A DNA stretch of 64,000 bases from Micromonospora polyrhachis (GCF_014203835.1 NZ_JACHJW010000001.1:7018501-7082500), one strand, 5' to 3'. Shown: positions 1-8,592, counted from the stretch's first letter. A program made the numbers and translations. The notes: generated by a model not told the origin, from the letters alone.

Positions 1-1
1 C

Positions 2-1948
2 ATGTTCACCCAGCCCGAGACCCGGATCCGTACCAACCTGGAGAAGAAGTACCGGCCGGTGGTGTTCCACGCCGGCCATCAGGCCGGCACCGGCAGTCCC
101 CGGATCTGGCTACCGACCTACGACGAGCCGCTCAGCCGGGACATCGACCCGATCACCATCGAGTCGGCGAACTCACTCGGCGCGCAGGTCGGCCGGGCCC
201 TGATCGCCGAAGGCAAGACGGGCGTCCAGCACGACGACGCGTACGGCATCTTCTGGAACGCCGACGTCGCCGGGTACTCCTCCTACCGGGGCACGTCACT
301 GTTCCTGCACGAGATCGCCAGCGCACGGGACCTGGCGTACCCGGTCAAGAGCACTGACGGTAGACCGCTGGGGTCGCAGGATCGGACGATGCGCAACGTC
401 GCGCCGTACGACAGCGACACGTGGACGCTGGAGCAGATGGTCGACTATGCCAAGACCAGCTACTACACGGGTCTGAAGACGGTCGCCGACAGCGCCCAGG
501 GTTGGCTCTACAACAACCTCTACCAGGTGGCCCGCAACAGCCTCACCTGGACCGGCGGCCCCCACGCCTACGTCATCCCCGCCGCGCAACGAGACCCGTA
601 CGCCACCTTCGAACTGCTGGACATCCTGGAGCTCGGCGAGGTCGAAATCGACCGTGCGACGAGGGCGTTCACGGCCGGCAACCAGCGTTACGAGGCCGGC
701 TCATACGTCATCCGGACCCAGCAGCCGCTGGGCCGGTGGGTCGACCAACTGTTGAAGATCGAGGCGTACCCGCAGAACGCCCGCAAGTGCGCCAACTGCC
801 CGCTGATCATGCCGTACAGCGAGACCACCGACAATCTCGCGTTGCTGCTCGGCGTTGACGTGGACGCCGTTCAGGACTCGTTCACCGCCCGGCTGGAGCG
901 GGTCGGCCACATCGGCCCCACCCCGGTACGGATGCCAACCGCGCCGAGGGCCAGCGGTGCGTACCTCGTCTCGCCCCACTCGTACGCGATCGGCAAGATG
1001 CTCGCCGCCCTCCAGGCCGCCAACGTCCCGGTGTTCCGGTCGGCGGGCACATTCGCCGCTGCCGGCCGCGACTTCGCGGCTGGCACCGTGATCGTCCCGC
1101 CGAGCGGCCAGGCCCGTACGGTACTGGCCCGGGTCTCGGCCGAAACCGGCGTACCGGTCTTCGCCACCGACAGCACCCCTCGGGTGAAGGGCTTCCAGCT
1201 CAAGCCGAACACCCGGGTCGGGCTGATCCGGGGCGCGAACAACATGCCCGGCGGTTGGCTGATGTGGATGTTCGACCAGTACGGCGTCAACTACCGGGTC
1301 GTCAGCGCGGACGACTACACCGGCGGTGGGCTCGCGTCCCGGTACGACACGATCGTCATCGCCGACGGCGTCACCAAGCAACGGATCGTCACCGGGCTCG
1401 ACCCGGCCCGTCATCCGCAGGAGTTCGCCTGGGCACGCGGGGTCGGTGAGGCGGGCTGGGCCCAACTGCGGGCGTATGTCCAGGGCGGTGGCAACCTGGT
1501 CGCCATCGGCGACGGGGCGGACACCGCGCGGGAGTTGCTCGACCTGCCGATCCGCAACGTCGTACCGACCAACCGCGATCAGTTCAACGTGCCGGGCGCG
1601 CTGGTGCAGAACACCTTCGACCCGGCCACTCCGGCGGCTTGGGGCATGCCGGCACAGTGGCCGGTGTGGTTCTACAACAACGCCGCCTACCAGGTCACCG
1701 GCACCGGGGCCCGGGTGGCGGCCAGCTATCCGACCCGGGGTGAGCTGTTGGCCAGCGGGTACGCCCATGGCCAGCAGGCCCTCGCCGGCCTGGCCAACGT
1801 CGTGTCGTTCGACGTGGGGCAGGGCCAGGTGACCATCGCGGGCGGCGAGATCACCTTCCGGAGCTGGCCACGTGCCGCCTTCCCGGTGCTCTACAACTCC
1901 ATCTACCACGGTCCGGCACAGCCGGCGGACGCACCACGGTTCGACTGA
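2..1948 (+). CDS. M14-family zinc carboxypeptidase, C-terminal part (5' end outside window)
   Basis: The reading frame is open from the left edge, so only about the last 648 residues are visible. The first residues (MFTQPETR) look like the interior of an M14 peptidase, where a similar stretch follows the second zinc-ligand region, so the real start and the HxxE zinc motif lie before the window. GTSLFLHEIAS near residue 100 resembles the catalytic-glutamate region. The rest is a long C-terminal extension of the kind seen in large secreted actinobacterial M14 enzymes, with a glutamine-amidotransferase-like stretch (YDTIVIADGVT, GGNLVAIGDGA) around residues 420-510. The likely role is extracellular peptide trimming. 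Family assignment is fairly secure; the substrate is unknown. It ends against a strong hairpin shared with the convergent SRPBCC gene. Confidence 0.75.
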   Translation: MFTQPETRIRTNLEKKYRPVVFHAGHQAGTGSPRIWLPTYDEPLSRDIDPITIESANSLGAQVGRALIAEGKTGVQHDDAYGIFWNADVAGYSSYRGTSLFLHEIASARDLAYPVKSTDGRPLGSQDRTMRNVAPYDSDTWTLEQMVDYAKTSYYTGLKTVADSAQGWLYNNLYQVARNSLTWTGGPHAYVIPAAQRDPYATFELLDILELGEVEIDRATRAFTAGNQRYEAGSYVIRTQQPLGRWVDQLLKIEAYPQNARKCANCPLIMPYSETTDNLALLLGVDVDAVQDSFTARLERVGHIGPTPVRMPTAPRASGAYLVSPHSYAIGKMLAALQAANVPVFRSAGTFAAAGRDFAAGTVIVPPSGQARTVLARVSAETGVPVFATDSTPRVKGFQLKPNTRVGLIRGANNMPGGWLMWMFDQYGVNYRVVSADDYTGGGLASRYDTIVIADGVTKQRIVTGLDPARHPQEFAWARGVGEAGWAQLRAYVQGGGNLVAIGDGADTARELLDLPIRNVVPTNRDQFNVPGALVQNTFDPATPAAWGMPAQWPVWFYNNAAYQVTGTGARVAASYPTRGELLASGYAHGQQALAGLANVVSFDVGQGQVTIAGGEITFRSWPRAAFPVLYNSIYHGPAQPADAPRFD

Positions 1949-1959
1949 CCGTCTCGCGT

Positions 1960-1984
1960 GGCGGTGGCCGGGCCGGCCACCGCC
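1960..1984. terminator. Intergenic hairpin between convergent genes
   Basis: A 10-bp perfect stem (GGCGGTGGCC / GGCCACCGCC) with a 5-base loop lies 12 bases after the carboxypeptidase stop. A second palindrome, CGGCGAACGTTCGCCG, follows at 1998-2013. There is no T-tract, which is usual in actinobacteria. It could serve both convergent genes. Confidence 0.55.
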
Positions 1985-2015
1985 TCCCGGGAGCGATCGG
2001 CGAACGTTCGCCGGC

Positions 2016-2774
2016 TCAGCCGACCGGCAGGCCGGTCAACCAGTCCTGCCAGACCTGCCGTGTCCCGGCCGGGTCGGCATCGGCGGCGAAGATGTGGTGC
2101 CCGACGACCAGGACGTTGCCTCGGTCCGGACCGGAGTGGATGAACCGGTAGAGGGCGTCGGTGGTCCGTACGCCGAAGTAGGTCGGCAGCTCCACGAGGT
2201 CCACAACCCCGCCGGTTGGTGGCAGTCCAGGCAGTTCGAGCCGGGCAGGTTGCCCCGCGACGGCAGGGCCGGTGAGCCCGAACGCGCTGGTCACCGCCGC
2301 CCACACTTGGTCGGGATCGCCGGCACCGGGCCGAAACGCGGTGACCGGGGTTCCGGTACGACCAGCGAAGTGCGCCAGGTACGCCGTTAGCGTCCCGAGG
2401 TACATGTCCCAGCCAACACGTAGGGCGTCGTACTCGGTCTCCCAGTTGTCGCCGAGCACGCCGCTGTGCACCATCCGCAGCACGGTGCTGCCCTGGTCGC
2501 GGCCTTCGATCAGGTATTCGATGGCCATGAAGGTGCCATCCGGTCCTGGTTCGGTCTGGTACGCGTACCGCTTCCCGGGCTCCCAGGCCGTCACCGTCGC
2601 GTCCTCGACCTCGCCGGCCATGGCGAACCGGTGCCGACCACCTTCGCGCGGTTCGACCTCGCTGTGTCCCATGAACCAGGAGTCGATGCCCGGACCGGTG
2701 GCGATCGCAGACCAGACCTCCTCCGGGGTGGCGGACAGTTCGATTTCCTTGCCGAGTTCAAACGGGTGTCCCAT
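2016..2774 (-). CDS. SRPBCC / AHSA1-type domain protein
   Basis: A 252-residue protein with the opening typical of AHSA1-like SRPBCC proteins (EIELSATPEEVWSAIATGPGIDSWF). The strand and loop pattern of a START-like hydrophobic pocket continues to about residue 140. A second, less conserved half follows (residues about 145-250) and looks like another degenerate SRPBCC-like unit. No enzymatic residues are evident; members bind small hydrophobic ligands or act as accessory proteins. It lies about 70 bases downstream of an ArsR regulator on the same strand. That ArsR-SRPBCC pairing is very common, with the regulator controlling the pair. The ligand is unknown. Confidence 0.85.
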   Translation of the reverse strand: MGHPFELGKEIELSATPEEVWSAIATGPGIDSWFMGHSEVEPREGGRHRFAMAGEVEDATVTAWEPGKRYAYQTEPGPDGTFMAIEYLIEGRDQGSTVLRMVHSGVLGDNWETEYDALRVGWDMYLGTLTAYLAHFAGRTGTPVTAFRPGAGDPDQVWAAVTSAFGLTGPAVAGQPARLELPGLPPTGGVVDLVELPTYFGVRTTDALYRFIHSGPDRGNVLVVGHHIFAADADPAGTRQVWQDWLTGLPVG

Positions 2775-2843
2775 GGTGGCACCTCTCTGTGTCGGTGGGC
2801 TGGCCTATCCGGTCGATCGGATCGGGCAGGGCTGACGACCCGG

Positions 2844-3455
2844 TCAGGGCTTCTCGGAATCGGGCGTACGATTCGGTGGGCTCACACTCGGATGCAGGGC
2901 AATCACCATCCGGTGCGTACGCCCCTCGGAGGCCTGTTCGTCGTGGTATTTGCCGACCAGGCGGGTGACGGTGGCGGCCAACTCCTCGGCGAAGGCCGCC
3001 CGGTCGCTGGCTGAAGCGAAGCGGATGTCGGCGTCGAGGGCGAAGGTCCCCACCCGTTTCTTGACCCGGTCCGCGCCGCTGATCAGCGCACCCACGTCCT
3101 GGACGAGTCGGGCGGAGATCGCCAGTAGCCACCGCGCGGAGAGCCGGTCCGGTGCCTGGGCCGGATCCGGGCGTACGGCGGCGAGTGCGGTTGGTGAGAT
3201 CACGTAGGACGCGGCGGTGGCCTGCATGACGCGCTCGGTGACGTTCCCCTTTCGGCGCTCCTCGACCAGCTCGATCAGGCCGTGCTGCTCCAGTGTTCGC
3301 AGGTGGTAGTTGACCTTCTGGCGGGCGAGGCCAACCCGGGCCGCGAGCATCGTCGCCGAGGCTGGTTCGGCGAGTGCGGCGAGCAACCGCGCCCGGATCG
3401 GGTCGAGCGATGCCTCCGCCGCCGCCGGCTCCTCGATCACTGCGATGTCGAACAT
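2844..3455 (-). CDS. ArsR-family winged-helix regulator
   Basis: A 203-residue regulator. Residues about 15-75 form a winged helix-turn-helix (IRARLLAALAEPASATMLAARVGLARQKVNYHLRTLEQHGLIEL split over helices and wing). The region after residue 100 is an extended helical domain seen in ArsR proteins paired with SRPBCC partners. No CXC metal-binding motif is visible, so metal sensing is unlikely. The start at 3455 is only 23 bases from the palindrome at 3479-3495, a position suited to autorepression. It is followed by the SRPBCC gene with which it probably forms an operon. Confidence 0.88.
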   Translation of the reverse strand: MFDIAVIEEPAAAEASLDPIRARLLAALAEPASATMLAARVGLARQKVNYHLRTLEQHGLIELVEERRKGNVTERVMQATAASYVISPTALAAVRPDPAQAPDRLSARWLLAISARLVQDVGALISGADRVKKRVGTFALDADIRFASASDRAAFAEELAATVTRLVGKYHDEQASEGRTHRMVIALHPSVSPPNRTPDSEKP

Positions 3456-3478
3456 GCCACCACCTTCTCACCGACATA

Positions 3479-3495
3479 TTTTCTTGTCAAGAAAA
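3479..3495. promoter_or_regulatory. Probable ArsR operator palindrome
   Basis: TTTTCTTGTCAAGAAAA is a perfect 8-bp inverted repeat around a single T. It is conspicuously AT-rich for this genome and sits just upstream of the ArsR start codon. I infer that it is the autoregulatory site of the adjacent repressor; no binding data are available. Confidence 0.65.
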
Positions 3496-3852
3496 GTTCA
3501 ATCGTCGGCCCACCGATCCTCCGACTTCGTTAGCCCGTACGCCGCGACCCGCTCGCCGGCCATCCGCAACATGCCCGAGCCCGGATCGTTACCCGCGACT
3601 GAGACGGCGACGTACGGGGACACCTGCGCGTCGAGGCAAGCACCGGTCGTTGGACCCGGCTCGGTTTCAACGGCTACGCGGAGGGCGGGAGTACCCCTCC
3701 ACTGGACGCACGGCCCTCCGTGCTCATGACCGAGACCGCCCTCTCGCTCCGGGTGTCCCTGCTGGTGGTGGCTGTCATGGGTCGACGGTTGGCCCGGTAC
3801 GGTGGGGACAGCTGGTTGGCACACTCCGGTCGGTCTATGTGAGACTCTGCCC
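3496..3852. other. Intergenic region with possible gene remnant
   Basis: About 357 bases between the ArsR operator and the next gene. On the minus strand a frame ending with TGA at 3498 has protein-like composition and high third-position GC for about 70 codons (ending in KSEDRWADD), but no convincing start codon or ribosome-binding site was found. It may be the 3' remnant of a gene. The promoter of the following plus-strand gene must also lie here. Confidence 0.3.
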
Positions 3853-4626
3853 GTGACGACCCCTCCGCCGCCGGGTGTGCCCCAGCCGCCGGGTGCGATT
3901 CCGCCAGATCCGGACACGACACAGTGGTCCGTAGATCCCAGCGTCCTTCCACCGGGACCGGGCACCCCGCTACCACCGCCAATGCCTCCGAAGCGCAATG
4001 GCCCCCTCATCATCGGGGTGATCGCCGGGGTGCTGGCACTGTGCCTACTGGGAACCTGCGGGATCGCGGTGGCCGCGGTGGCCTTCTTCAACGCCAAGGA
4101 CGACCGGCAGAATCAGGCGACCGGTGATACTGACCCGTGGACCTCGCCCACCCCGCGAAGGACCAATTACCCGACACCGTCCAAGACGGAGACGGACTCG
4201 CCGAACCGACTCCCGACAACCAAGGCACCGCCGCCCCCGCCGGCGAAGATCGGGCAGTGCATCGCTGTCAGCGAGCAGGGCGACTTCCAGGGGGTCGGCA
4301 ACTGCAACGGCACTCGTGGCACCTACCGGGTGCTCTCGGTGGACTACGAGCGGAACGACTGCGCAAACCCCAAAGCCGCATACATTACCGAAGATGGCTA
4401 TCGACTGTGTCTGGAACTACACCTGGTGCGCTTCTACTGTTACAAGTTCCCGAAGGGTAACGGCTGGATCGTGGCTGCGTCGAAATGCAAGGCAAAGGGC
4501 ACCGTCCACATCATCGACATCGTTCCCGGCGCCGCCAACGACCGCCAGTGCACCCGCGACTACAAATGGAACCGCTGGTATCGGTTCACCGACCCGGTCG
4601 TCGTCTACTGCGTCATGCAGTACTAG
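3853..4626 (+). CDS. Membrane-anchored Pro-rich protein with LppU-like extracellular domain
   Basis: A 257-residue protein starting at a GTG (VTTPPPPGVPQPPG); upstream in-frame codons read into non-protein-like sequence. Residues 1-50 are a cytoplasmic Pro-rich segment, about 55-80 form one transmembrane helix (IIGVIAGVLALCLLGTCGI), and about 85-130 are a Thr/Pro/Lys linker. The C-terminal 125 residues are a Cys-containing globular domain (GQCIAV, GNCNGT, NDCANP, LCLEL, YCYKF, SKCKAK, QCTRDY). This layout matches the LppU/SCO3897-type family of anchored actinobacterial proteins. The domain is predicted to be outside the membrane and disulfide-bonded. Function is unknown. Confidence 0.7.
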   Translation: MTTPPPPGVPQPPGAIPPDPDTTQWSVDPSVLPPGPGTPLPPPMPPKRNGPLIIGVIAGVLALCLLGTCGIAVAAVAFFNAKDDRQNQATGDTDPWTSPTPRRTNYPTPSKTETDSPNRLPTTKAPPPPPAKIGQCIAVSEQGDFQGVGNCNGTRGTYRVLSVDYERNDCANPKAAYITEDGYRLCLELHLVRFYCYKFPKGNGWIVAASKCKAKGTVHIIDIVPGAANDRQCTRDYKWNRWYRFTDPVVVYCVMQY

Positions 4627-4744
4627 CGCCACCAGAGGCTAGCGCGACCAAAGCGGGGCAGCCTTGGTGACGATCCGCAGGACACCTGCGCGCTGGCCCG
4701 TCCCCGGCCGGCTATGCTCGTCCACGGCGCTGGTCCGCCCCGGG

Positions 4745-4926
4745 TATTGGCTGCTCGGGCGGCGTAAGAGGGAACCCGGTGAGAGTCCGGGACTGCCCCG
4801 CAGCGGTGAGCGGGAACGACCGCCGTCAGACGCACTGGACGAAGCACGTCTGGGAAGCGACGGCCAGTAGGACGCCATCGGAGGCTGTCTCCGATGCGAT
4901 GCCCGCGAGTCCGAAGACCTGCCCGC
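4745..4926 (+). promoter_or_regulatory. Cobalamin riboswitch aptamer
   Basis: The conserved elements of the cobalamin aptamer occur in the right order: GGGAACCCGGTGAGAGTCC then GGGACTGCCCCGCAGCGG with GTGAGCGGGAACGACCGC; a variable stem; GGGAAGCGACGGCCAGTAGG; a second variable stem; and the closing B12-box-like GCGAGTCCGAAGACCTGCC at 4905-4923. The 5' arm of P1 is probably around 4754-4764 (CTCGGGCGGCG), so the edges are approximate. It lies on the plus strand, 147 bases before the thioesterase start. No cobalamin synthesis or transport gene is adjacent. Confidence 0.9.
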
Positions 4927-4954
4927 GCTGCGTACACGAACCCGTGTGCGCAGC
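4927..4954 (+). terminator. Hairpin after riboswitch, probable expression platform
   Basis: Directly after the aptamer lies a 12-bp stem (GCTGCGTACACG / CGTGTGCGCAGC, one G-U pair) closed by the loop AACC. It could be a Rho-independent-type terminator without a T-tract, or the regulatory P13 hairpin of the cobalamin switch. About 118 bases of leader follow before the GTG start. Confidence 0.6.
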
Positions 4955-5072
4955 CGTCGGCTTCGCGGGTGGGCCGGGCGGACGACGCGCCGTGGCCGGC
5001 TGGTGCCGCGACGTGGCAGGCCGCTGCCTCCCGGGGATCGACGGTTCGGTTCTCGAGGGACGGACTGTAGTT

Positions 5073-5600
5073 GTGACCACCACCATCGTTTCCCCGCCCG
5101 ACGTCGGCGACGGCCGACCGCCTTCGGCCTCGCACCTGACCCTGTCGCAGATCATGGACCAGCACCACACCAACCTGATGGGTACCGTCCACGGCGGCCG
5201 GATCCTCAACCTCATCGACTCCGTTGCCGGCGTCGTGGCCGCCCGGCACTCCGATGGTCCGGCGGTGACCGCCGCCATCGATGAGACCGCCTTCCTGCGG
5301 GCGGTACGCGTCGGCGACGTCGTACACGTCGACGCGCGGATCACCTGGGCCGGCCGTAGCTCGATGGAGGTCGCCGTCAGGGTCACCGCCGATCGGTGGG
5401 ACCGGGCGGTACCGGCCGACACGGTAGCCACCGCGCACCTGGTCATGGTCGCCGTGGACAACGCGGGTCGGCCGCGTGCCGTCCCCGCCCTGCTACCGGA
5501 GACGGACGACGACCGGCGCCGCTACCGGGAGGCCCGGATCCGGCGTGAGCACCGGCTGACCCTACGGCAGGCACTCCTCCAGCACACCACCGAGGGCTGA
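5073..5600 (+). CDS. Hotdog-fold acyl-CoA thioesterase (YciA-like)
   Basis: A 175-residue single hotdog domain. The start is GTG at 5073 (VTTTIVSPP), preceded by GAGGGACGG; the same frame is open back into the riboswitch but that part is not protein-like. Residues about 25-60 carry the acyl-CoA hydrolase signature (MDQHHTNLMGTVHGG followed by LNLIDSVAG), and the central strands (VRVGDVVHVDARITWAGRSSM) are typical. It hydrolyses acyl-CoA thioesters in the cytoplasm; chain-length preference cannot be read from sequence. The LysE gene starts 3 bases after its stop, so the two are an operon downstream of the cobalamin riboswitch, which is an unexpected regulator for this family. Confidence 0.85.
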   Translation: MTTTIVSPPDVGDGRPPSASHLTLSQIMDQHHTNLMGTVHGGRILNLIDSVAGVVAARHSDGPAVTAAIDETAFLRAVRVGDVVHVDARITWAGRSSMEVAVRVTADRWDRAVPADTVATAHLVMVAVDNAGRPRAVPALLPETDDDRRRYREARIRREHRLTLRQALLQHTTEG

Positions 5601-5603
5601 GTC

Positions 5604-6230
5604 GTGGGCCCCGTCTCCACCAGTGTGCTGGTCGGCTACCTCGCCGCGATCACCCTTCTCATGATCACGCCCGGACCGGACATGATGTTCGTCCTGGCCA
5701 ACGCCGCCCGGTACGGCGTCCGCGCCGGAGTCGTCGCCGCGGTCGGCGTCGCCGTCGGCGAGGCCATCCACGTCCTGGCCGTCGTGCTGGGACTGGCCAC
5801 GGTGATCGCCACCTCGCCGGTGCTGTTCACCGCGATCAGATGGGGTGGTGCGGCGTACCTGGTTCTGCTCGGCCTGCTCGCACTACGCCGAAGTCCGCAG
5901 CCGGGTACCGACCTGGCCGGACCGGCCAACGCCGAGTTGCGCCGGGCCTTCAGCCGGGGGCTCATGACCAACCTGCTCAACCCGAAGATGATCCTGTTCA
6001 GCGTCGCGTTCCTCCCCCAGTTCGTGGACGCGTCCGCCGGCAACGTCACGGCGCAACTGGTCACCCTCGGTGCGCTGTTCGTGCTGGTGCAGCTGACCGT
6101 CGACATCGGCCTGGGCATGCTGGCCGGCCGCCTCTCCGGTCGCGTCTCCACCGACCGTTGGTCCCGACGGGTCAGCCGGATCTGCACGGTCGCCTTCATC
6201 GGCCTGGGACTGCGCCTGGCCCTGGGCTGA
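5604..6230 (+). CDS. LysE/RhtB-family amino acid exporter
   Basis: A 208-residue protein with about six hydrophobic segments and the LysE hallmark near the N terminus (LLMITPGPDMMFVLANAARYGVRAG), followed by GVAVGEAIHVL, AAYLVLLGLLALR and the LLNPKMILFSVAFLPQF segment typical of the family. It is an inner-membrane exporter of amino acids or related small molecules. The GTG start is 3 bases from the upstream stop, indicating co-transcription and probable translational coupling with the thioesterase, and therefore possible control by cobalamin. The substrate is unknown. Confidence 0.9.
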   Translation: MGPVSTSVLVGYLAAITLLMITPGPDMMFVLANAARYGVRAGVVAAVGVAVGEAIHVLAVVLGLATVIATSPVLFTAIRWGGAAYLVLLGLLALRRSPQPGTDLAGPANAELRRAFSRGLMTNLLNPKMILFSVAFLPQFVDASAGNVTAQLVTLGALFVLVQLTVDIGLGMLAGRLSGRVSTDRWSRRVSRICTVAFIGLGLRLALG

Positions 6231-6239
6231 CCGGGGACG

Positions 6240-6267
6240 CCGGGTGGGGTCCGTCGACCCCACCCGG
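6240..6267. terminator. Strong bidirectional terminator hairpin
   Basis: A 12-bp perfect stem (CCGGGTGGGGTC / GACCCCACCCGG) with loop CGTC starts 10 bases after the LysE stop. It lies between LysE and the convergent aldo/keto reductase gene. Confidence 0.75.
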
Positions 6268-6333
6268 GCAAGGTCATCTCCCAGTCCAGCAGGTCCTCAC
6301 CGTTCGGCAGGTCCTCACCGCCGTGCCCTGCCC

Positions 6334-7215
6334 CTAGGCGTCAACCGCAAGCGAATCGAGGCAGGCCATCTCATCCGCGGAGAGTCGTAGCGCGCCCGCC
6401 GCGATGTTGGCGACCAGATGTTCGGGGTTACCGGTACCCGGTATGGCCAGCACGTGCTGGCCACGCTGCAACGTCCAGGCCAACCGGACCTGCGCAGCCG
6501 TCGTGCCGTGGGCTCGGGCGATGTCGAGTATCTCGGTGCGGTCCGTGCTGCTCGCGCCCGCCTCACGGCCGGCACCGGCGATGGCGAAAAAGGGTACGAA
6601 GGCGATGCCCTGTGCACCACAGGCGCGCAGGAGGTCATCGGTATGCCGGCGGAACCCGATGCCGTACGGGTTCTGCACGCATACCACCGGCGCGATGGCC
6701 TGGGCCTCGGCAAGATGTTCGGGCCTGATGTTGGAGATGCCCAGATGGCGGATCAGGCCCGCGTCACGCAGCTCCGCCAGTGCGCCGAACCGCTCGGCAA
6801 TCGACTCGGGGCCGTGGACCCGCAGGTTGACCACATCGAGATGGTCGCGCCCGAGCTGACGCAGGTTCTCCTCGACCTGGCCGCGCAGTTGCTCGGGCCG
6901 GGCCGGCGGCAGCCATGCCCCCGACGGGTCCCGGCCCGGCCCGACCTTGGTGGTGATGACCAGATCATCCGGATACGGCGCCAACGCTCGGTTGATCAGC
7001 TCGTTGGCCGAGCGCAACGGCGAGAAGTAGAACGCGGCGGTATCGATGTGATTGACGCCGAGTTCGATCGCTCGCCGCAGGAGCCCGATCGCCTGGCCGC
7101 GATCGCTGGGTACGCCGTCGGCGTCACCGGTCAGGCGCATCGCGCCGAATCCCATCCGGTTGACGGTCAGATCTCCCAGGGTCCAGGTGCCCGCCGAAGC
7201 CGCGGTGATATCCAT
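6334..7215 (-). CDS. Aldo/keto reductase
   Basis: A 293-residue (beta/alpha)8 NADPH-dependent oxidoreductase, starting at ATG 7215 (MDITAASAGTW). Visible family features are the N-terminal GFGAMRLTG, the catalytic Asp/Tyr region (NHIDTAAFYFSP), the Lys region (LVITTKVGPGRD), the His region (LDVVNLRVHG) and the C-terminal cofactor-binding stretch (LAIPGTGNPEHLVANIAAG). The conserved order D-Y/F-K-H is therefore present, with phenylalanines next to the Tyr position (AAFYFSP). It belongs to the general stress/YghZ-like group of unknown substrate. It lies downstream of the flavohemoglobin gene on the same strand but 162 bases away, so co-transcription is uncertain. Confidence 0.88.
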   Translation of the reverse strand: MDITAASAGTWTLGDLTVNRMGFGAMRLTGDADGVPSDRGQAIGLLRRAIELGVNHIDTAAFYFSPLRSANELINRALAPYPDDLVITTKVGPGRDPSGAWLPPARPEQLRGQVEENLRQLGRDHLDVVNLRVHGPESIAERFGALAELRDAGLIRHLGISNIRPEHLAEAQAIAPVVCVQNPYGIGFRRHTDDLLRACGAQGIAFVPFFAIAGAGREAGASSTDRTEILDIARAHGTTAAQVRLAWTLQRGQHVLAIPGTGNPEHLVANIAAGALRLSADEMACLDSLAVDA

Positions 7216-7377
7216 GTCCACGGCGGGCAGCCTGCCACGTGGAAGTTGCTGCCCGGGCTGGTAGGGGCCGACCGGGCAACAAATCGCCGGAAATACAATT
7301 TGTGCGGCGGTACGGCTCTCGCATCGCCTCCGCGTCACACTTCGGGCGCGGCCGCTGGTGGCCTGCCGCCAGGCCGA

Positions 7378-8592
7378 TCAGGCGCCGTGCAGCATCCCGG
7401 GGCCGAAGACCTCGTAGCCGATCCGCTCCACAGGTACGCCCCGGGTGAGCAGGTTGCCGCGGACCAGGGTCATGAACGGCAACGGACCACACAGGTGGAC
7501 GTCGACCTCCGAGGCGACCTCCAGCGGAATGAGATCCGGGTCGATCCAGCCCGCCTTCACCTGCGCCGTCGGCAACCAGCAGTCGGAGGTGACATCCTCG
7601 TACCAGAGGTTGACCCGCAGGTTTGGCAGTTGCTCCAAGAACCGGGGCAGATGCTGACGCAGGGCGTGGTGGCTCTCGCTGCGGTCGGCGTGGGCCAGGA
7701 GCACCGCCCGGTCCGGAGTGGTCTCGGCGACGTACTCCAGTGCGGACATGGCGGGTGTGAGGCCGATGCCGGCGCTGATCAGCACCAGCGGGCCGTCTCC
7801 GGCGACCGCGCTCACCTCACCGAAGGCAGGGCTGAGCCGCAGCGTGTCGCCCACCGAAACCTGCTCGTGCAGGTAGGTTGAGACCGCTCCGGCGGGGCTG
7901 TCGGCGGTGGCACGTATCCGCTTGACGGTGATCTGCCACTCGGCGGCACCCGGACGACCGGAGAGGCTGTACTGCCGGATCTGCTGATCGTCCTCGGTGA
8001 GGTCGACCGCGACGGAGACGTACTGGCCGGGGGTGAAGGACGGTGCCGGGGTGCCGTCGGCGGGGGCCAGGCGGAACGACACGACGTCGCCGGTCTCATC
8101 GGTCCGCCCGGTCACCCGCCACGAATGCCAGACGTCGACGTCGAGGCCCACGCCGGCGGTGTGGTAGAGCCGCGATTCGCGGGCGACCAGCTCGCAGGCC
8201 ATCAACCAGTACGTCTCGTCCCACGCGGCGGCGATCTCCGGCGTCACCGCCTCGCCGAGCACCTCGCCTACCGCCGCGATCAGGTTCCGACCGACGATCG
8301 TGTACTGGGCCGGGGTGATCCCGAGTGAGGCATGTTTGTGCGCGATGCGGTCGAGTATCGCGTTCCACGGCGCTGCGGTGTCGCCGACAAGTCGCTCGGC
8401 GTACGCGACCACGGAGGCGGCCAACGCCTGACGTTGCTGCCCGGTGGCCTGGTTGCCCCGGTTGAACAGGTTGAGCAGTTCCGGGTTCTCCGCGAACATC
8501 CGCTGGTAGAAGTGGCCGGTCACCTCTTCGCCGTGTGCCTTGAGCAGCGGCAGGGTGGCGGTGACGATTGCTGCGGAAGTCGCGGTGAGCAC
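7378..8592 (-). CDS. hmp: Flavohemoglobin (nitric oxide dioxygenase)
   Basis: A 404-residue protein with a complete three-part architecture. Residues 1-140 are a globin domain with the proximal haem histidine in RIAHKHASLG (about His87). Residues about 150-260 are an FAD domain with RQYSLSGRPG and the preceding GQYVSVAVDL. Residues about 265-400 are an NAD(P)H domain with LISAGIGLTPAMSAL and the C-terminal VHLCGPLPFM. It converts NO plus O2 to nitrate in the cytoplasm. The GTG start is preceded by an excellent GAGGAGG site. A DosR-type box lies 66 bases upstream, suggesting induction by NO or hypoxia. Confidence 0.95.
   Translation of the reverse strand: MLTATSAAIVTATLPLLKAHGEEVTGHFYQRMFAENPELLNLFNRGNQATGQQRQALAASVVAYAERLVGDTAAPWNAILDRIAHKHASLGITPAQYTIVGRNLIAAVGEVLGEAVTPEIAAAWDETYWLMACELVARESRLYHTAGVGLDVDVWHSWRVTGRTDETGDVVSFRLAPADGTPAPSFTPGQYVSVAVDLTEDDQQIRQYSLSGRPGAAEWQITVKRIRATADSPAGAVSTYLHEQVSVGDTLRLSPAFGEVSAVAGDGPLVLISAGIGLTPAMSALEYVAETTPDRAVLLAHADRSESHHALRQHLPRFLEQLPNLRVNLWYEDVTSDCWLPTAQVKAGWIDPDLIPLEVASEVDVHLCGPLPFMTLVRGNLLTRGVPVERIGYEVFGPGMLHGA

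Noticed and set aside
4779..5072. In-frame upstream extension of the thioesterase starting inside the riboswitch
   Set aside because: The extra 98 codons read through conserved riboswitch RNA and are not protein-like; the GTG at 5073 has its own ribosome-binding site.
7216..7377. Inverted repeat ACAAAT...ATTTGT before the aldo/keto reductase as an operator
   Set aside because: The arms are only 6 bases with a 13-base spacer in a low-GC patch; this is too weak to list as a site.
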